Below are positions 53,977-61,944 of a stretch of DNA of 64,000 nt, piece after piece. The DNA comes from Brevibacterium sp. 239c. Lineage in GTDB: Bacteria > Actinomycetota > Actinomycetes > Actinomycetales > Brevibacteriaceae. Position numbers and translations under genes: made by a program. The stretch spans positions 62,001 to 126,000 of the forward strand of contig NZ_FXZH01000007.1 of the NCBI RefSeq assembly GCF_900169365.1, in the 5' to 3' direction. A model generated the notes under the pieces. It saw only the letters and a list, made by a program, of their open reading frames with translations. It was not told the origin of the DNA and made no database searches. Every line of letters begins with the position of its first letter. The stretch's first letter is position 1.

Positions 53977-54612
53977 GTGTCGTACGATGCTGAGGTGAGC
54001 GAATCCTCGATGCCCAGCCCCGCCCGCACCCGTCGACGAGGTGCGGAGCTTGAGAGCGCATTGCTGCAGGCAGCATGGGACGAACTCTCGGACGTCGGCT
54101 ATGCGGGATTCACCATGGAGTCGGTGGCGACGCGTGCCCGTACCGGTATCGCCGTGCTGTACCGACGCTGGTCGAACAAGGACGACCTGGCTCTCGCCGC
54201 ATTTGAGCACTACCGAGAGGCCCACCCGATCACGGTGCCGGACAGCGGCAGTCTGCGCGGTGACCTGATCGGACTGTTGGAGAGAATGGGGCGTCAGCGC
54301 GCCGGCTTCTTCTCGATCGCCTTCGGTGGTGCATTCTCCGGCCTGCTCAATTCGACAGGACTGTCATTGACGCAGTTCCGGGACAGGATCCTGGGCGCGC
54401 AGAGAACCGAGAACCTGATCATGATCTATCAGCGTGCGCATGACCGCGGAGAGATCGATCTGAATAAGATTTCGGGCACGGTCCTGGACATGCCCGTCGA
54501 CCTGGTGCGACACGACATTCTCATGGATCCGAATCCAGTGGAGAGGACACGCATCGAAGCGATCGTCGACGAAGTCCTGCTGCCGCTCGTCCTGCCGACC
54601 GGGCGTGGTTGA
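53977..54612 (+). CDS. TetR family regulator of the DHA2 pump
   Basis: A 211-residue (or 205 from the second start) TetR protein. The DNA-binding domain is at about residues 20-70: RGAELESALLQAAWDELSDVG, TMESVATRARTGIAVLYRRW, SNKDDLALAAFEHY. The remainder is a TetR_C_16-like ligand domain. The start is uncertain: GTG 53977 is only 3 bp from GAGGA, and GTG 53995 lacks a clear site. It is divergent from the DHA2 efflux gene, which it probably represses, and convergent with the amino-acid ABC operon, 13 bp away. Confidence 0.85.
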   Translation: MSYDAEVSESSMPSPARTRRRGAELESALLQAAWDELSDVGYAGFTMESVATRARTGIAVLYRRWSNKDDLALAAFEHYREAHPITVPDSGSLRGDLIGLLERMGRQRAGFFSIAFGGAFSGLLNSTGLSLTQFRDRILGAQRTENLIMIYQRAHDRGEIDLNKISGTVLDMPVDLVRHDILMDPNPVERTRIEAIVDEVLLPLVLPTGRG

Positions 54613-54625
54613 TTCGCCGACGAAT

Positions 54626-55381
54626 CTACCCCAGCTGTCCGGGATTGAGGACGCGAGAGAGGAAGTCCCTCGTCCGCTGCTCCTGCGGATTGCCGATGAC
54701 CTCCTTGGCTGGACCAGCCTCGACGACGACTCCTCCGTCCATGAAGATGACCCGGTCGGCGACCTGCCTGGCGAACTCCATCTCGTGGGTGACGACGACC
54801 ATGGTCATTCCTGCCTCGGCGAGTTTGCGCATGACCTGGAGAACGTCACCGACGGTCTCCGGGTCGAGCGCCGAGGTCGGCTCGTCGATGAGCATGACGT
54901 CGGGATCCATGCTCAGCGCTCGAGCGATCGCCACGCGCTGCTGCTGCCCGCCGGAGAGTGAGCCGGGCTTGGCCTCGATCTTCTCAGACAGTCCCACCTT
55001 GGCCAGGTTCGCCTCGGCGACCTTGTCGGCCTCGGCTTTCGGCCGCTTGAGCACCTTCGTCTGGGCGACCGTGAGGTTCTCACGCACGGTGAGGTGGGCG
55101 AAGAGGTTGAAGGATTGGAACACCATGCCGATGCGGGTGCGGGCGGCATCGATGTCGAGGTCGAGATCGGTCATGTCCATGCCGTCGACGACGATGGACC
55201 CGCCGGTCGGGGTCTCGAGCGTGTTGATGCAGCGCAGCATCGTGGACTTACCCGAGCCCGAGGGGCCGACGACGCAGACGACCTCGCCCTTGCCGACATC
55301 GAGGTTGATGTCGGTGAGAACCTGATTCGTCCCGAAGCTCTTCTTAAGGTTGCGGATCGCAATGATCGGAGAGGTCATCAT
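54626..55381 (-). CDS. amino acid ABC transporter ATP-binding protein (GlnQ-like)
   Basis: A 251-residue ABC ATPase of the polar amino acid uptake family. Walker A is GPSGSGKST near residue 40, the Q-loop is in [14 protein letters not shown], the signature is LSGGQQQR, Walker B is [12 protein letters not shown], and the switch His is in [26 protein letters not shown] is typical for GlnQ/ArtP-type proteins. It starts 4 bp inside the stop of the permease gene. The operon order on the minus strand is binding protein, permease, ATPase; the first of these is now split by an IS. The substrate is probably glutamine, glutamate or a basic amino acid. Confidence 0.92.
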   Translation of the reverse strand: MMTSPIIAIRNLKKSFGTNQVLTDINLDVGKGEVVCVVGPSGSGKSTMLRCINTLETPTGGSIVVDGMDMTDLDLDIDAARTRIGMVFQSFNLFAHLTVRENLTVAQTKVLKRPKAEADKVAEANLAKVGLSEKIEAKPGSLSGGQQQRVAIARALSMDPDVMLIDEPTSALDPETVGDVLQVMRKLAEAGMTMVVVTHEMEFARQVADRVIFMDGGVVVEAGPAKEVIGNPQEQRTRDFLSRVLNPGQLG

Positions 55382-56253
55382 TTTGCTCCTGGCTCGGCGG
55401 AACCGTATTTGCGTTCGAGGACGCGTGAGAGATAGGACAGCGGAATCGTGATGATGAGATAGCAGACCGCGATGACGATGAACGGGGTGAGGTTCGCGGT
55501 GTTGACGATCTCAGCTCGACCGAGTGCTGCAAGTTCGCGACCGTCGACAGAGGATCCGAGGATGTAGGCTAGCGAGGAGTCCTTCGTGAGCAGGATGAGT
55601 TCATTGGTCAGCGGCGGCAGGATGATGCGCATCGCCTGCGGCAGCACGATCGTGACCATTGCTCTTGAGGAGGACATGCCCAGTGAGCGGGCCGCCTCGA
55701 CTTGTCCCTTCGGCACGGCTTGGATGCCGGTGCGGATGGTCTCTGCCATGTACGCCGAGGACACGAGGCCCAGGGCGATCATGATGATGACCAACTGAGG
55801 CAAGAGGAAGCCGGGGAACGCGACAGGAAGCCCGAAGCCCATGACGAGGAAGACGACGAGGGCTGGGAGCCCGCGGAAGAATTCGATGTAAATAGTCGCC
55901 AGCCAGCGGTAGACGCCGACCGAGGACAGTCGCATGAGAGCAACGACCAGAGCGATGGCCAGCCCGAGGACGAAGCCCAGAGCCGTGAAGATGACTGTGT
56001 TCTTCAGCGCACCGGTGATGACCTCAGGGAACATGCCGACGGCGATGTCGACACGTCCGAAAGTATCAATGAATGTCGGCCAGTCGGCGACGAAGGCGAT
56101 GACGGCGGCGATGAGGATCAGGATTGCGTACTGGATTCCGCGGGAGAGCTTCGCCTTCTGGCGTTTGCTCATCTTGGCCTTGGGGGTGGCTGTGGCGAGA
56201 GGGACTGCGGGGCCGATGGGGCCGCTGTCTCCGTTCGCGGGTGTTGGTGACAT
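55378..56253 (-). CDS. amino acid ABC transporter permease (HisM/GlnP family)
   Basis: A 291-residue membrane protein of the polar amino acid permease family. After a charged N-terminal tail ([14 protein letters not shown]) there is one extra hydrophobic segment, then the permease domain: [40 protein letters not shown], and the ATPase-contact loop [24 protein letters not shown], ending [11 protein letters not shown]. It overlaps the ATPase gene by 4 bp. The binding-protein gene lies upstream beyond the IS, so read-through from its promoter may be blocked or altered by the insertion. Confidence 0.92.
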   Translation of the reverse strand: MSPTPANGDSGPIGPAVPLATATPKAKMSKRQKAKLSRGIQYAILILIAAVIAFVADWPTFIDTFGRVDIAVGMFPEVITGALKNTVIFTALGFVLGLAIALVVALMRLSSVGVYRWLATIYIEFFRGLPALVVFLVMGFGLPVAFPGFLLPQLVIIMIALGLVSSAYMAETIRTGIQAVPKGQVEAARSLGMSSSRAMVTIVLPQAMRIILPPLTNELILLTKDSSLAYILGSSVDGRELAALGRAEIVNTANLTPFIVIAVCYLIITIPLSYLSRVLERKYGSAEPGAK

Positions 56254-56307
56254 GGGTGTCGTCCTTCAACGGTGGTGGCGTGGTGTGCCGAATCTGCTCA
56301 GGTCAAC

Positions 56308-56347
56308 GGGCGGCCGACCCGGCCTCGAGGGCTCAGATCGACCGCCC
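56308..56347 (-). terminator. hairpin between binding-protein and permease genes
   Basis: GGGCGGCCGA (56308-56317) pairs with TCGACCGCCC (56338-56347), nine of ten bases, around a 20-base loop. It lies between the original stop of the binding-protein gene and the permease start. Such hairpins often lower expression of the membrane parts relative to the binding protein. Confidence 0.5.
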
Positions 56348-56359
56348 GATCAGCGATCT

Positions 56360-56396
56360 CTATTTGGGAGCGTCGCCGAACCACTTCTTGTAGATC
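56360..56396 (-). pseudogene. displaced 3' end of the ABC binding-protein gene
   Basis: On the minus strand this piece reads IYKKWFGDAPK followed by TAG (stop at 56360-56362). That is the usual C-terminal end of a polar amino acid binding protein, but the rest of the gene lies beyond the IS. Joining AGATC here to AGATC at 57823-57827 gives ...NGEYDKIYKKWFGDAPK-stop in one frame. Confidence 0.9.
56392..56396. repeat. target site duplication, left copy (AGATC)
   Basis: AGATC here and at 57823-57827 flank the insertion. Removing the IS and one copy restores the binding-protein reading frame exactly, which confirms the duplication and both element boundaries. Confidence 0.88.
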
Positions 56397-56401
56397 CGTA
56401 A

Positions 56402-56463
56402 TGCCTCATGTCAATATGCCCGCGAAATGTTCTCGATGCCTCACATGGATTTGCCCGCGAAAC
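56402..56463. repeat. left-end tandem repeats of the IS
   Basis: Two direct imperfect copies of about 27 bp, 56402-56429 and 56437-56463, spaced 35 bp apart, both with TGCCTCA at one side and GCCCGCGAAA at the other. They match the inverted copy at 57756-57783 and are probable transposase binding sites. Confidence 0.8.
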
Positions 56464-57720
56464 CTACCCGACTTTAACCCGCACTCCCTTACGCACATCC
56501 GGCAGGGCTGACGGGAACGATGCCAGGTACATTTGCTCGGTCTTCTTACTCGATAGGACCAGTAGCCGGTCCTGGACCCGGGCGATCTCAGCAGCGATCT
56601 TCGCCGGGTTGAGACTGTTGCGATACGCCGTCATGTCCTTCACCTGTTTCGGCGCTAAGACACCAGAATCGAGGAGCCTATCGAAGGGAGTCCGGGGCCG
56701 ATCATAGACACGTTTGCGTCGCCCATTCTTCGTCGACCCATACCCGGTCGGCTTGATCGTGGGCATCAGATAATTGACCCGATCATTGACTAAACGCCAT
56801 AGCCGGTTGAGTGCCCGTCGTTCCAGGTCAGTGTCGTAGCGGTAGTAGAACCCATACCGGCGTACGACGTGGTTGTTCTTCGACTCGATCGTGGCCTGAT
56901 CGTTCTTTTTATACGGCCGCGACCGGGTGAAGTAGATGCCCTTCGACCCGGCCCATTCGATGACGTATTGGTTGAGGAACTCCGACCCGTTATCGAAGTC
57001 CAAGCCAGTGATCTGAAATGGAATCTCACGAGCTGCGGTCTTCAACCCCGCCAGGATGTTCGTATGAGCGTTGTTACGCACCGTGCGCGTGAACGTCCAC
57101 CCCGTGTGGAAGTCGGTGAGGTTGAGCGTGCGTGCGAATTCCCCGGACTCAACGGGTCCGCAGTGGGCGACGGTGTCTCCCTCGAAGAAGCCGGGCTCGC
57201 CTTCGACATCGTCACCGGCCCGGCGGATCGTGATCGCTGAGCGCAGCAAGGACCCGGGCTTCGTCGTCGAGATCCCGTTGATCGCGTCCCTGGCTCGCAC
57301 GGGTTTGAGGTACCGGTCGATCGTGGCCGGGCTCATCGCAAGCAGTTCCTTACGCACCTTTTTGGTGTAGCGGTCCTGGCCGAGGGTGAGCTCGTTGTGG
57401 GCTTCGAGGAGGTCAAGGAGGATACGCATCGTGGTGTGGAGGTATTTGCCGCATTGACCACCCGAGATCGCCCACACGCGCTGGAGGATCTTGACCGCGT
57501 CGTAGGAGTATTTCCTGGCCCGAGGTTGACGCGAATGCGAAGCGACTTGCTTGCCGCGGCCGGGTGGATGTTTCGCGGCTTGGGTTAATCGCCGTCGTGC
57601 GTTGTCGCGGGTCCAGCCCGTGACGGCCATGACCTCGTTAAGAACAGTGCCCTTGTTCTTCTTCGAAGCCTTCTTGTATTCCCTGGCGTATTTCGTGGTG
57701 ATCTCTGCTCGAGTCGCCAT
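56464..57720 (-). CDS. IS transposase (rve-type DDE integrase domain)
   Basis: A 418-residue transposase. The N-terminal 130 residues are basic with helix-turn-helix character (VLNEVMAVTGWTRDNARRRL). The catalytic triad is Asp182 in FFEGDTVAHCG, Asp243 in GLDFDNGSEFLN and Glu279 in NDQATIESKNN, giving the D-D(35)-E spacing of retroviral-integrase-type enzymes. The C-terminal part contains a long basic segment (YGSTKNGRRKRVYDRPRTPF). ATG 57720 follows GGGGAGTG by 8-9 bp, better than the upstream ATG at 57738. All catalytic residues are present and no stop or frameshift is seen, so the element may still be active. Confidence 0.92.
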   Translation of the reverse strand: MATRAEITTKYAREYKKASKKNKGTVLNEVMAVTGWTRDNARRRLTQAAKHPPGRGKQVASHSRQPRARKYSYDAVKILQRVWAISGGQCGKYLHTTMRILLDLLEAHNELTLGQDRYTKKVRKELLAMSPATIDRYLKPVRARDAINGISTTKPGSLLRSAITIRRAGDDVEGEPGFFEGDTVAHCGPVESGEFARTLNLTDFHTGWTFTRTVRNNAHTNILAGLKTAAREIPFQITGLDFDNGSEFLNQYVIEWAGSKGIYFTRSRPYKKNDQATIESKNNHVVRRYGFYYRYDTDLERRALNRLWRLVNDRVNYLMPTIKPTGYGSTKNGRRKRVYDRPRTPFDRLLDSGVLAPKQVKDMTAYRNSLNPAKIAAEIARVQDRLLVLSSKKTEQMYLASFPSALPDVRKGVRVKVG

Positions 57721-57755
57721 CGACAGTTCACTCCCCATAGCTTCCGAGGGTCCAC

Positions 57756-57783
57756 CATTTCGCGGGCAAAAGTATATGAGGCA
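57756..57783. repeat. right-end inverted repeat of the IS
   Basis: The reverse complement reads TGCCTCATATAC then TTTTGCCCGCGAAATG and matches the left-end repeats at about 22 of 28 positions. It lies 39 bp from the right element boundary. Confidence 0.8.
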
Positions 57784-57805
57784 CCGAGGGTGGCATCCGG
57801 GCTGT

Positions 57806-58588
57806 TTACGTGAGTCTGGTCGAGATCTTGTCGTACTCGCCGTTGCCCTTGATCTCCTTGAGGGTGTCGTCGACGGCCGTCTTCATCTTGGTGTTGCCCT
57901 TTTTCATGCTGATGCCGTAGTGCTCGTCGGTCTTGATATCGAAGCCGATGGCGAAGCCCTTGTTCTCGGTGTTGTAGTTGTAGAGTACGCCGTTGTCATT
58001 GATGACGGCGTCGACCTGCCCGGTCTTGAGTGCTTCGAGTGACAGCGGCAGGTCTTCATAGGTGACGACCTCCGAGTCTTTGAAGTGCTCGGTCGCGTAT
58101 TCGAGGCCCGTGGTGCCCGCCTGTGCGCCGACCTTGAAGCCCTTCAGCGCTGCCTCGTCCTTGGCCTTCTTGTCGCCCTTGGTCAAGATCGCCTGGTTTG
58201 CATCGAAGTAGGGATCGGAGAAGTCGGCTGCTTCCTCGCGCTTCGGTTGGATCGTCGTTGCCGCTGCCGCTACGTCGCACTTCTTCTGGTTGAACTCGGC
58301 TCCCGAGGTGATCGTCTCGAAGGAGGTGTTGATGATCTCCTGTTTGACGCCGAGCTTCTTTGCCACGGCATCGACGATGTCGACGTCGAAGCCGACGACC
58401 TTGCCGTCCTTCTCGAACTGGAACGGCTGGTAGGACAGGTGGGTGCAGGTGGTCAGCTGGCCCTCTTTGACGAGAGGAACGCCGCCCTCACCGGTCGCCT
58501 CGGGTTTGGAATCGCCGCCTCCGCCGCATGCGGATAGGGCGAGCATGGCGCCGACGGCCACGGTGGCCAGGGTCAGGCGTCGTTTCGT
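57806..58588 (-). CDS. polar amino acid ABC substrate-binding lipoprotein, C-terminus altered by IS, start codon doubtful
   Basis: A periplasmic-type binding protein, anchored as a lipoprotein: KRRLTLATVAVGAMLALSAC is a signal peptide with lipobox LSAC. The two-lobe domain follows (YQPFQFEKDGKVVGFDVDIVDAV type start; ATTIQPKREEAADFSDPYF; GFKVGAQAGTTGLEY; DEHYGISMKKGNTKM). After DKI the frame enters the IS and ends STRLT-stop, losing the normal YKKWFGDAPK tail. The start is also odd: GGAGG is followed, after 4 bp, by ACG (58588-58586) just where ATG is expected before KRR. The only upstream starts (GTG 58693) would put 35 residues before the signal peptide. Function may be reduced or lost. Confidence 0.8.
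   Translation of the reverse strand, partial: TKRRLTLATVAVGAMLALSACGGGGDSKPEATGEGGVPLVKEGQLTTCTHLSYQPFQFEKDGKVVGFDVDIVDAVAKKLGVKQEIINTSFETITSGAEFNQKKCDVAAAATTIQPKREEAADFSDPYFDANQAILTKGDKKAKDEAALKGFKVGAQAGTTGLEYATEHFKDSEVVTYEDLPLSLEALKTGQVDAVINDNGVLYNYNTENKGFAIGFDIKTDEHYGISMKKGNTKMKTAVDDTLKEIKGNGEYDKISTRLT
57823..57827. repeat. target site duplication, right copy (AGATC)
   Basis: The second AGATC beside the IS; see the copy at 56392-56396. The two adjoining sequences join in frame when the element is removed. Confidence 0.88.
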
Positions 58589-58856
58589 AGTTCCTCCAGG
58601 GGTGTCGCTGACATCGATGTCAGAAAGCCGGTGTCGCTCGCACGGAAATGTCTGAGCAACGTCTGGAAGGATTCGTACAGTGTGCTGAGTCACACTTGCG
58701 ACCAGCCTGACCCCGCCGAGGTGGTTGTTTCCAAATCGTAGTGTTGAGATTCCTTTATTTGGCCCGAGGTTCGCCGAGGTTTCGGAGATGAGAAAGGTGG
58801 CCGCAGACTGGAGACTTCTCTCGAGTCCACGACCACCAATCCGGTCGCGCGCAATG

Positions 58857-58870
58857 GGCCGTGACCGGCC
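58857..58870 (-). terminator. GC hairpin after the MHS transporter promoter-distal region
   Basis: GGCCG-TGAC-CGGCC lies 10 bp before the 3' end of the MHS transporter gene (its stop is at 58881), on its downstream side. A strong short stem with no T tract; a weak terminator candidate. The rest of the 58,589-58,880 gap holds the binding-protein promoter and no gene I can support. Confidence 0.35.
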
Positions 58871-58880
58871 ACTGTCTGCT

Positions 58881-60320
58881 TCAGCTCAGCTGAGCCTCCA
58901 TGTCGAGGTCCGAGGTGTCCTTGGCCAGGAACAGGGCGATGAGCGTGAGAATCGCCGCCCCGATGATGTAGAGGCCGCAGTAGAAGATCGTTCCGCCTTC
59001 GGCCTGCCACAGGGCGACCATGGCGAAGGGCGCCGGCCCCGCACCGATGACGCTGGACATGTTGTAGGAGATCGCCGACCCGGTGTAGCGGACGTTGGCG
59101 GGGAACAGCTCCGGCAGGTAGGCGGCCATCGGGCCGAAGGTCAGGCCCATCAGGATGAAGCCGACGATCAGAGCGATGATGACGCCGGCGGTTCCCGCGT
59201 TGAACAGGACGTTGACGACGAGGCCGTAGGCGGCGATGAGGATCGTCACTCCCATGAGCATCTTGCGCCGCCCCAGTTTCTCAGCCAGGGGACCGGAGAC
59301 CACAGTGAAGATGCCGAAGAACACGACGCCGATGATGAGGTAAGTGAGGAACTCACTCTTCGTATACCCCAGCCCCGCGACGAACCCTGCGGGATCAAAG
59401 ACCGTGCCCGCAGCCTCGGCGGCGGCCTTCGCCTGACCGGTCGTGGCTGGTGAGGTGCCGTAGGTGAGGGTGAACGCGGTCATGAAGTAGAAGATCACGT
59501 AGGTCGCGAACATGATGAAGGTGCCGAGGACCAGTGGCTTCCAGCTTGTCTTGAAGACAGCGGCGAGAGGGGCCTTCGAGATCTGCTGCTTCTGGGCGAC
59601 CAGCTGGAATGCGGGGGTCTCCATGAGCGACATGCGGACATAGAGGCCGACCGCGACGAGAAGAGCCGAGAGCAGGAATGGGATGCGCCAGCCCCAGGCG
59701 AGGAACGCCTCGGGGGAGGTCCACCTGTTGAGTCCGATGAAGAGCAGGTTGGCAATGATGAAGCCGATAGGAGCGCCGAGCTGCGGGAACGTACCCCAGA
59801 TGGCGCGTTTGCCCTTTGGTGCGTTCTCAGTTGCGAGCAGTGCCGCACCCGACCATTCGCCGCCGAGGCCGACACCCTGGCAGAAGCGCAGGAGGACGAG
59901 GAGGAGTGGTGCCAGAATGATCCAGCCCGGAGTGCTCGCGGTGGGAAGAAGCCCGATGAGGAAGGTGCCGATGCCCATGATGAGCAGCGATGCGATGAGC
60001 GTCTTCTTGCGGCCGACGCGGTCACCGAAGTGGCCGAAGATGATGGAGCCCAGAGGGCGGGCGACGAAGGCGACGCCGAAGATTGCGAAGGAGCTCAGCA
60101 GCTGCGTCGTCGAGGTCTGGTTCGGGAAGAAGAGGGCAGGGAACACCAGCGAAGATGCGGTCGCGTAGGCGTAGAAGTCGAAGAATTCGATCGTCGTGCC
60201 GACCATCGAGGCGGTGAGAACCTTGCCTCGGGTGTTGTTCTTCCGAGTCGCCGCAATGGCGTCGTCGTGCTCTGATCCAGGCTGCGCGTTCGGGGAGCCC
60301 GGCTGTGTATCGGTGGACAT
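58881..60320 (-). CDS. MFS transporter, MHS family
   Basis: A 479-residue MHS-type transporter. The N-terminal 30 residues are polar and disordered (TDTQPGSPNAQPGSEHDD); then SMVGTTIEFFDFYAYATAS, the loop GHFGDRVGRKKTL after TM2, LLRFCQGVGLGGEWSGAALL in TM4, and 12 membrane segments in all. Unlike the other MHS gene in this window (18352), it has a large extra loop between TM7 and TM8 (TGQAKAAAEAAGTVFDPAGF). ATG 60320 has GGAG 12 bp upstream; the frame is open 13 codons further. It lies beside the pca genes and may import an aromatic acid, but this is inferred from position only. Confidence 0.9.
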   Translation of the reverse strand: MSTDTQPGSPNAQPGSEHDDAIAATRKNNTRGKVLTASMVGTTIEFFDFYAYATASSLVFPALFFPNQTSTTQLLSSFAIFGVAFVARPLGSIIFGHFGDRVGRKKTLIASLLIMGIGTFLIGLLPTASTPGWIILAPLLLVLLRFCQGVGLGGEWSGAALLATENAPKGKRAIWGTFPQLGAPIGFIIANLLFIGLNRWTSPEAFLAWGWRIPFLLSALLVAVGLYVRMSLMETPAFQLVAQKQQISKAPLAAVFKTSWKPLVLGTFIMFATYVIFYFMTAFTLTYGTSPATTGQAKAAAEAAGTVFDPAGFVAGLGYTKSEFLTYLIIGVVFFGIFTVVSGPLAEKLGRRKMLMGVTILIAAYGLVVNVLFNAGTAGVIIALIVGFILMGLTFGPMAAYLPELFPANVRYTGSAISYNMSSVIGAGPAPFAMVALWQAEGGTIFYCGLYIIGAAILTLIALFLAKDTSDLDMEAQLS

Positions 60321-60452
60321 GTTCTTTTGTGCTCCGCTGTAATCGAAAGACGAAGGCACGGGCGGATGGTGCTCGTGTCAGATGGAAGCCGCCGGACACA
60401 GGGATGAAGGGCGACTGCTAGACACTACTCCTGTCTCAGAAAACGCGCCCCT

Positions 60453-60478
60453 CAAGTCTCAGACGTTGAGATTACTTG
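60453..60478. promoter_or_regulatory. imperfect inverted repeat upstream of the MHS gene
   Basis: CAAGT-CTCA-GACGT-TGAG-ATT-ACTTG lies 133 bp upstream of the MHS start, and GTCTCAGA occurs twice nearby (60433 and 60456). A possible regulator site in the 235-bp gap between the MHS and DHA1 genes, which otherwise holds no gene I can support. Confidence 0.35.
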
Positions 60479-60555
60479 TACGTCCGAGTGATCTGTCCGA
60501 CTCCGGCGTCAAGACACGGCAAGGCTCGCCAGAACGTGACAGGCCTCGGCAGGAC

Positions 60556-61758
60556 TCAGAGCTCGACGGTCGAGCGGTTCTCGGAGCCGCCTCGGCGCAG
60601 AGCGATCGCGATTATGAGGACGATGAGTCCGAGCAGGCACAGACCGACGCCCACCCAGGCCGGGGCGCGGTAGCCCATGCCGGCGGTGATGACGATGCCG
60701 CCGAGCCAGGCGCCGAGGGCGTTGGCGAGGTTGAACGCGGCGTGGTTCATCGCCGCGGACAGGCTCGGGGCGTCGTGGGAATCGCGCAGCAGACGCATCT
60801 GCAGAGCGGTCGTGATCATCGAACCGGCGATGCCGATGAGGAAGAGCGCGACGATCGCAACGGCCGCGATGTGGGTGAAGGCACCGAATGCGGAGAGCAC
60901 GATGGCGGAGAGGATCATGCCGCCGATGCCGGAGCGTTCGATGGACTTGTCGACGAGCGGACCTGCGATGAGTGAGCCGGCGGTCATTCCGAGGCCGTAG
61001 ACGGCGAGGACCCAGGGGATCGCAACCTCAGGGACGCCGGCGACGTCAGTCATGGTCGGGGTGATGTAGGTGTAGACGGCGAACATGCCGCCGAAGCCGA
61101 CGGAACCGGCAAGGAGAGTGAGGACGATCTGCGGACGTGCTAGTGCCTTCATCTCACCGCGAGCTGAGGGGGCTGCGCCGAGTTTCACACGGGGGACCGC
61201 GATGGCGACCATGACGACGCAGAGGATGCCGAGTCCGGCGACGAGGGCGTAGGCGCTGCGCCAGCCGAACATGTTGCCCAGTGCCGTGGCGATGGGGACA
61301 CCGACGATGTTCGCGATCGTCAGACCCAGCATGACGCGTGACATTGCGCGTCCGCGACGATTCGGGGGCACGAGCGTGGAGGCGACGATCGCGCCGATGC
61401 CCAGGTAGGCCCCGTGGGGGAGTCCACTGGCGAAGCGAGCAATATTGAACAGGGCGGCGTCGGGGGCGAGCATCGAGGCGAGGTTGCCGAGGGCGAAGAG
61501 CCCCATGAGGCCCAGCAGCAGATTCTTGCGGTCCATGTGAGCGGCGATCGTGGTGATCAGCGGTGCGCCCACAACGACGCCGATCGCGTAGAACGACACG
61601 GCATGCCCGGCCTGCGGCACGGTGATGCCGAGCTCCCGGGCGATATGGGGCAGCAGGCCCATGGTGGCGAACTCGGTCACACCGATGGCAAAGGCGCCGA
61701 TCGCTAAGGCGAAGACGGCGAATTTGTAGACTCGGCGTGGCACCGGAGCGTCGCTCAT
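60556..61758 (-). CDS. DHA1 family MFS transporter (AraJ/CmlR-like)
   Basis: A 400-residue MFS exporter of the DHA1 type. TM1 reads FAVFALAIGAFAIGVTEFATMGLLP, a well-known start of AraJ/PbuE/chloramphenicol exporter relatives; AHMDRKNLLLGLM follows TM2; FASGLPHGAYLGIGAIVAS is in TM4; LGLTIANIVGVPIATALG (motif C) is in TM5. ATG 61758 has GAAGGGA upstream; the open frame upstream has no similarity. The substrate may be a sugar, purine or drug. Located between the MHS gene and pcaL on the same strand, but separated from each by about 190-235 bp, so it is probably not part of the pca operon. Confidence 0.9.
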   Translation of the reverse strand: MSDAPVPRRVYKFAVFALAIGAFAIGVTEFATMGLLPHIARELGITVPQAGHAVSFYAIGVVVGAPLITTIAAHMDRKNLLLGLMGLFALGNLASMLAPDAALFNIARFASGLPHGAYLGIGAIVASTLVPPNRRGRAMSRVMLGLTIANIVGVPIATALGNMFGWRSAYALVAGLGILCVVMVAIAVPRVKLGAAPSARGEMKALARPQIVLTLLAGSVGFGGMFAVYTYITPTMTDVAGVPEVAIPWVLAVYGLGMTAGSLIAGPLVDKSIERSGIGGMILSAIVLSAFGAFTHIAAVAIVALFLIGIAGSMITTALQMRLLRDSHDAPSLSAAMNHAAFNLANALGAWLGGIVITAGMGYRAPAWVGVGLCLLGLIVLIIAIALRRGGSENRSTVEL

Positions 61759-61944
61759 GGAGTCCCTTCGGACGGAGTGGGTAGGTCGAACAGACGCGAT
61801 GCCCGGGGTCGGAGACCCGACCGGACGATTCACCGCAACCGAACAAGCCTATTGCTCAGCGACGGCCATCGGTAGCCCCTCCGACGCAATGTGACGATTC
61901 GAACAGCCTCGCGGGCCAGGGCCGGCTCAGCTCCAGCCAGCGCC

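Larger units (their letters stand above)
56397..57822 (-). mobile_element. insertion sequence with an rve-type DDE transposase
   Basis: A 1,426-bp element bounded by a 5-bp AGATC duplication. It carries one transposase gene on the minus strand. Both ends carry imperfect repeats of TGCCTCA...TTGCCCGCGAAA: at the left 56402-56429 and 56437-56463, at the right (inverted) 57756-57783, with a weaker copy in the last 39 bp (57784-57822). The inner copies lie 40 and 39 bp from the two ends, so the ends are about equal in plan. The family is not assigned; the DDE domain is of the retroviral-integrase type. It lies in the 3' end of an amino-acid binding-protein gene. Confidence 0.88.

Noticed and set aside
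56402-57783. Taking the 28-bp inverted repeats as the true ends of the IS
   Set aside because: With these ends the flanks show no duplication and 44 bases remain unexplained. The AGATC ends restore the split gene exactly.
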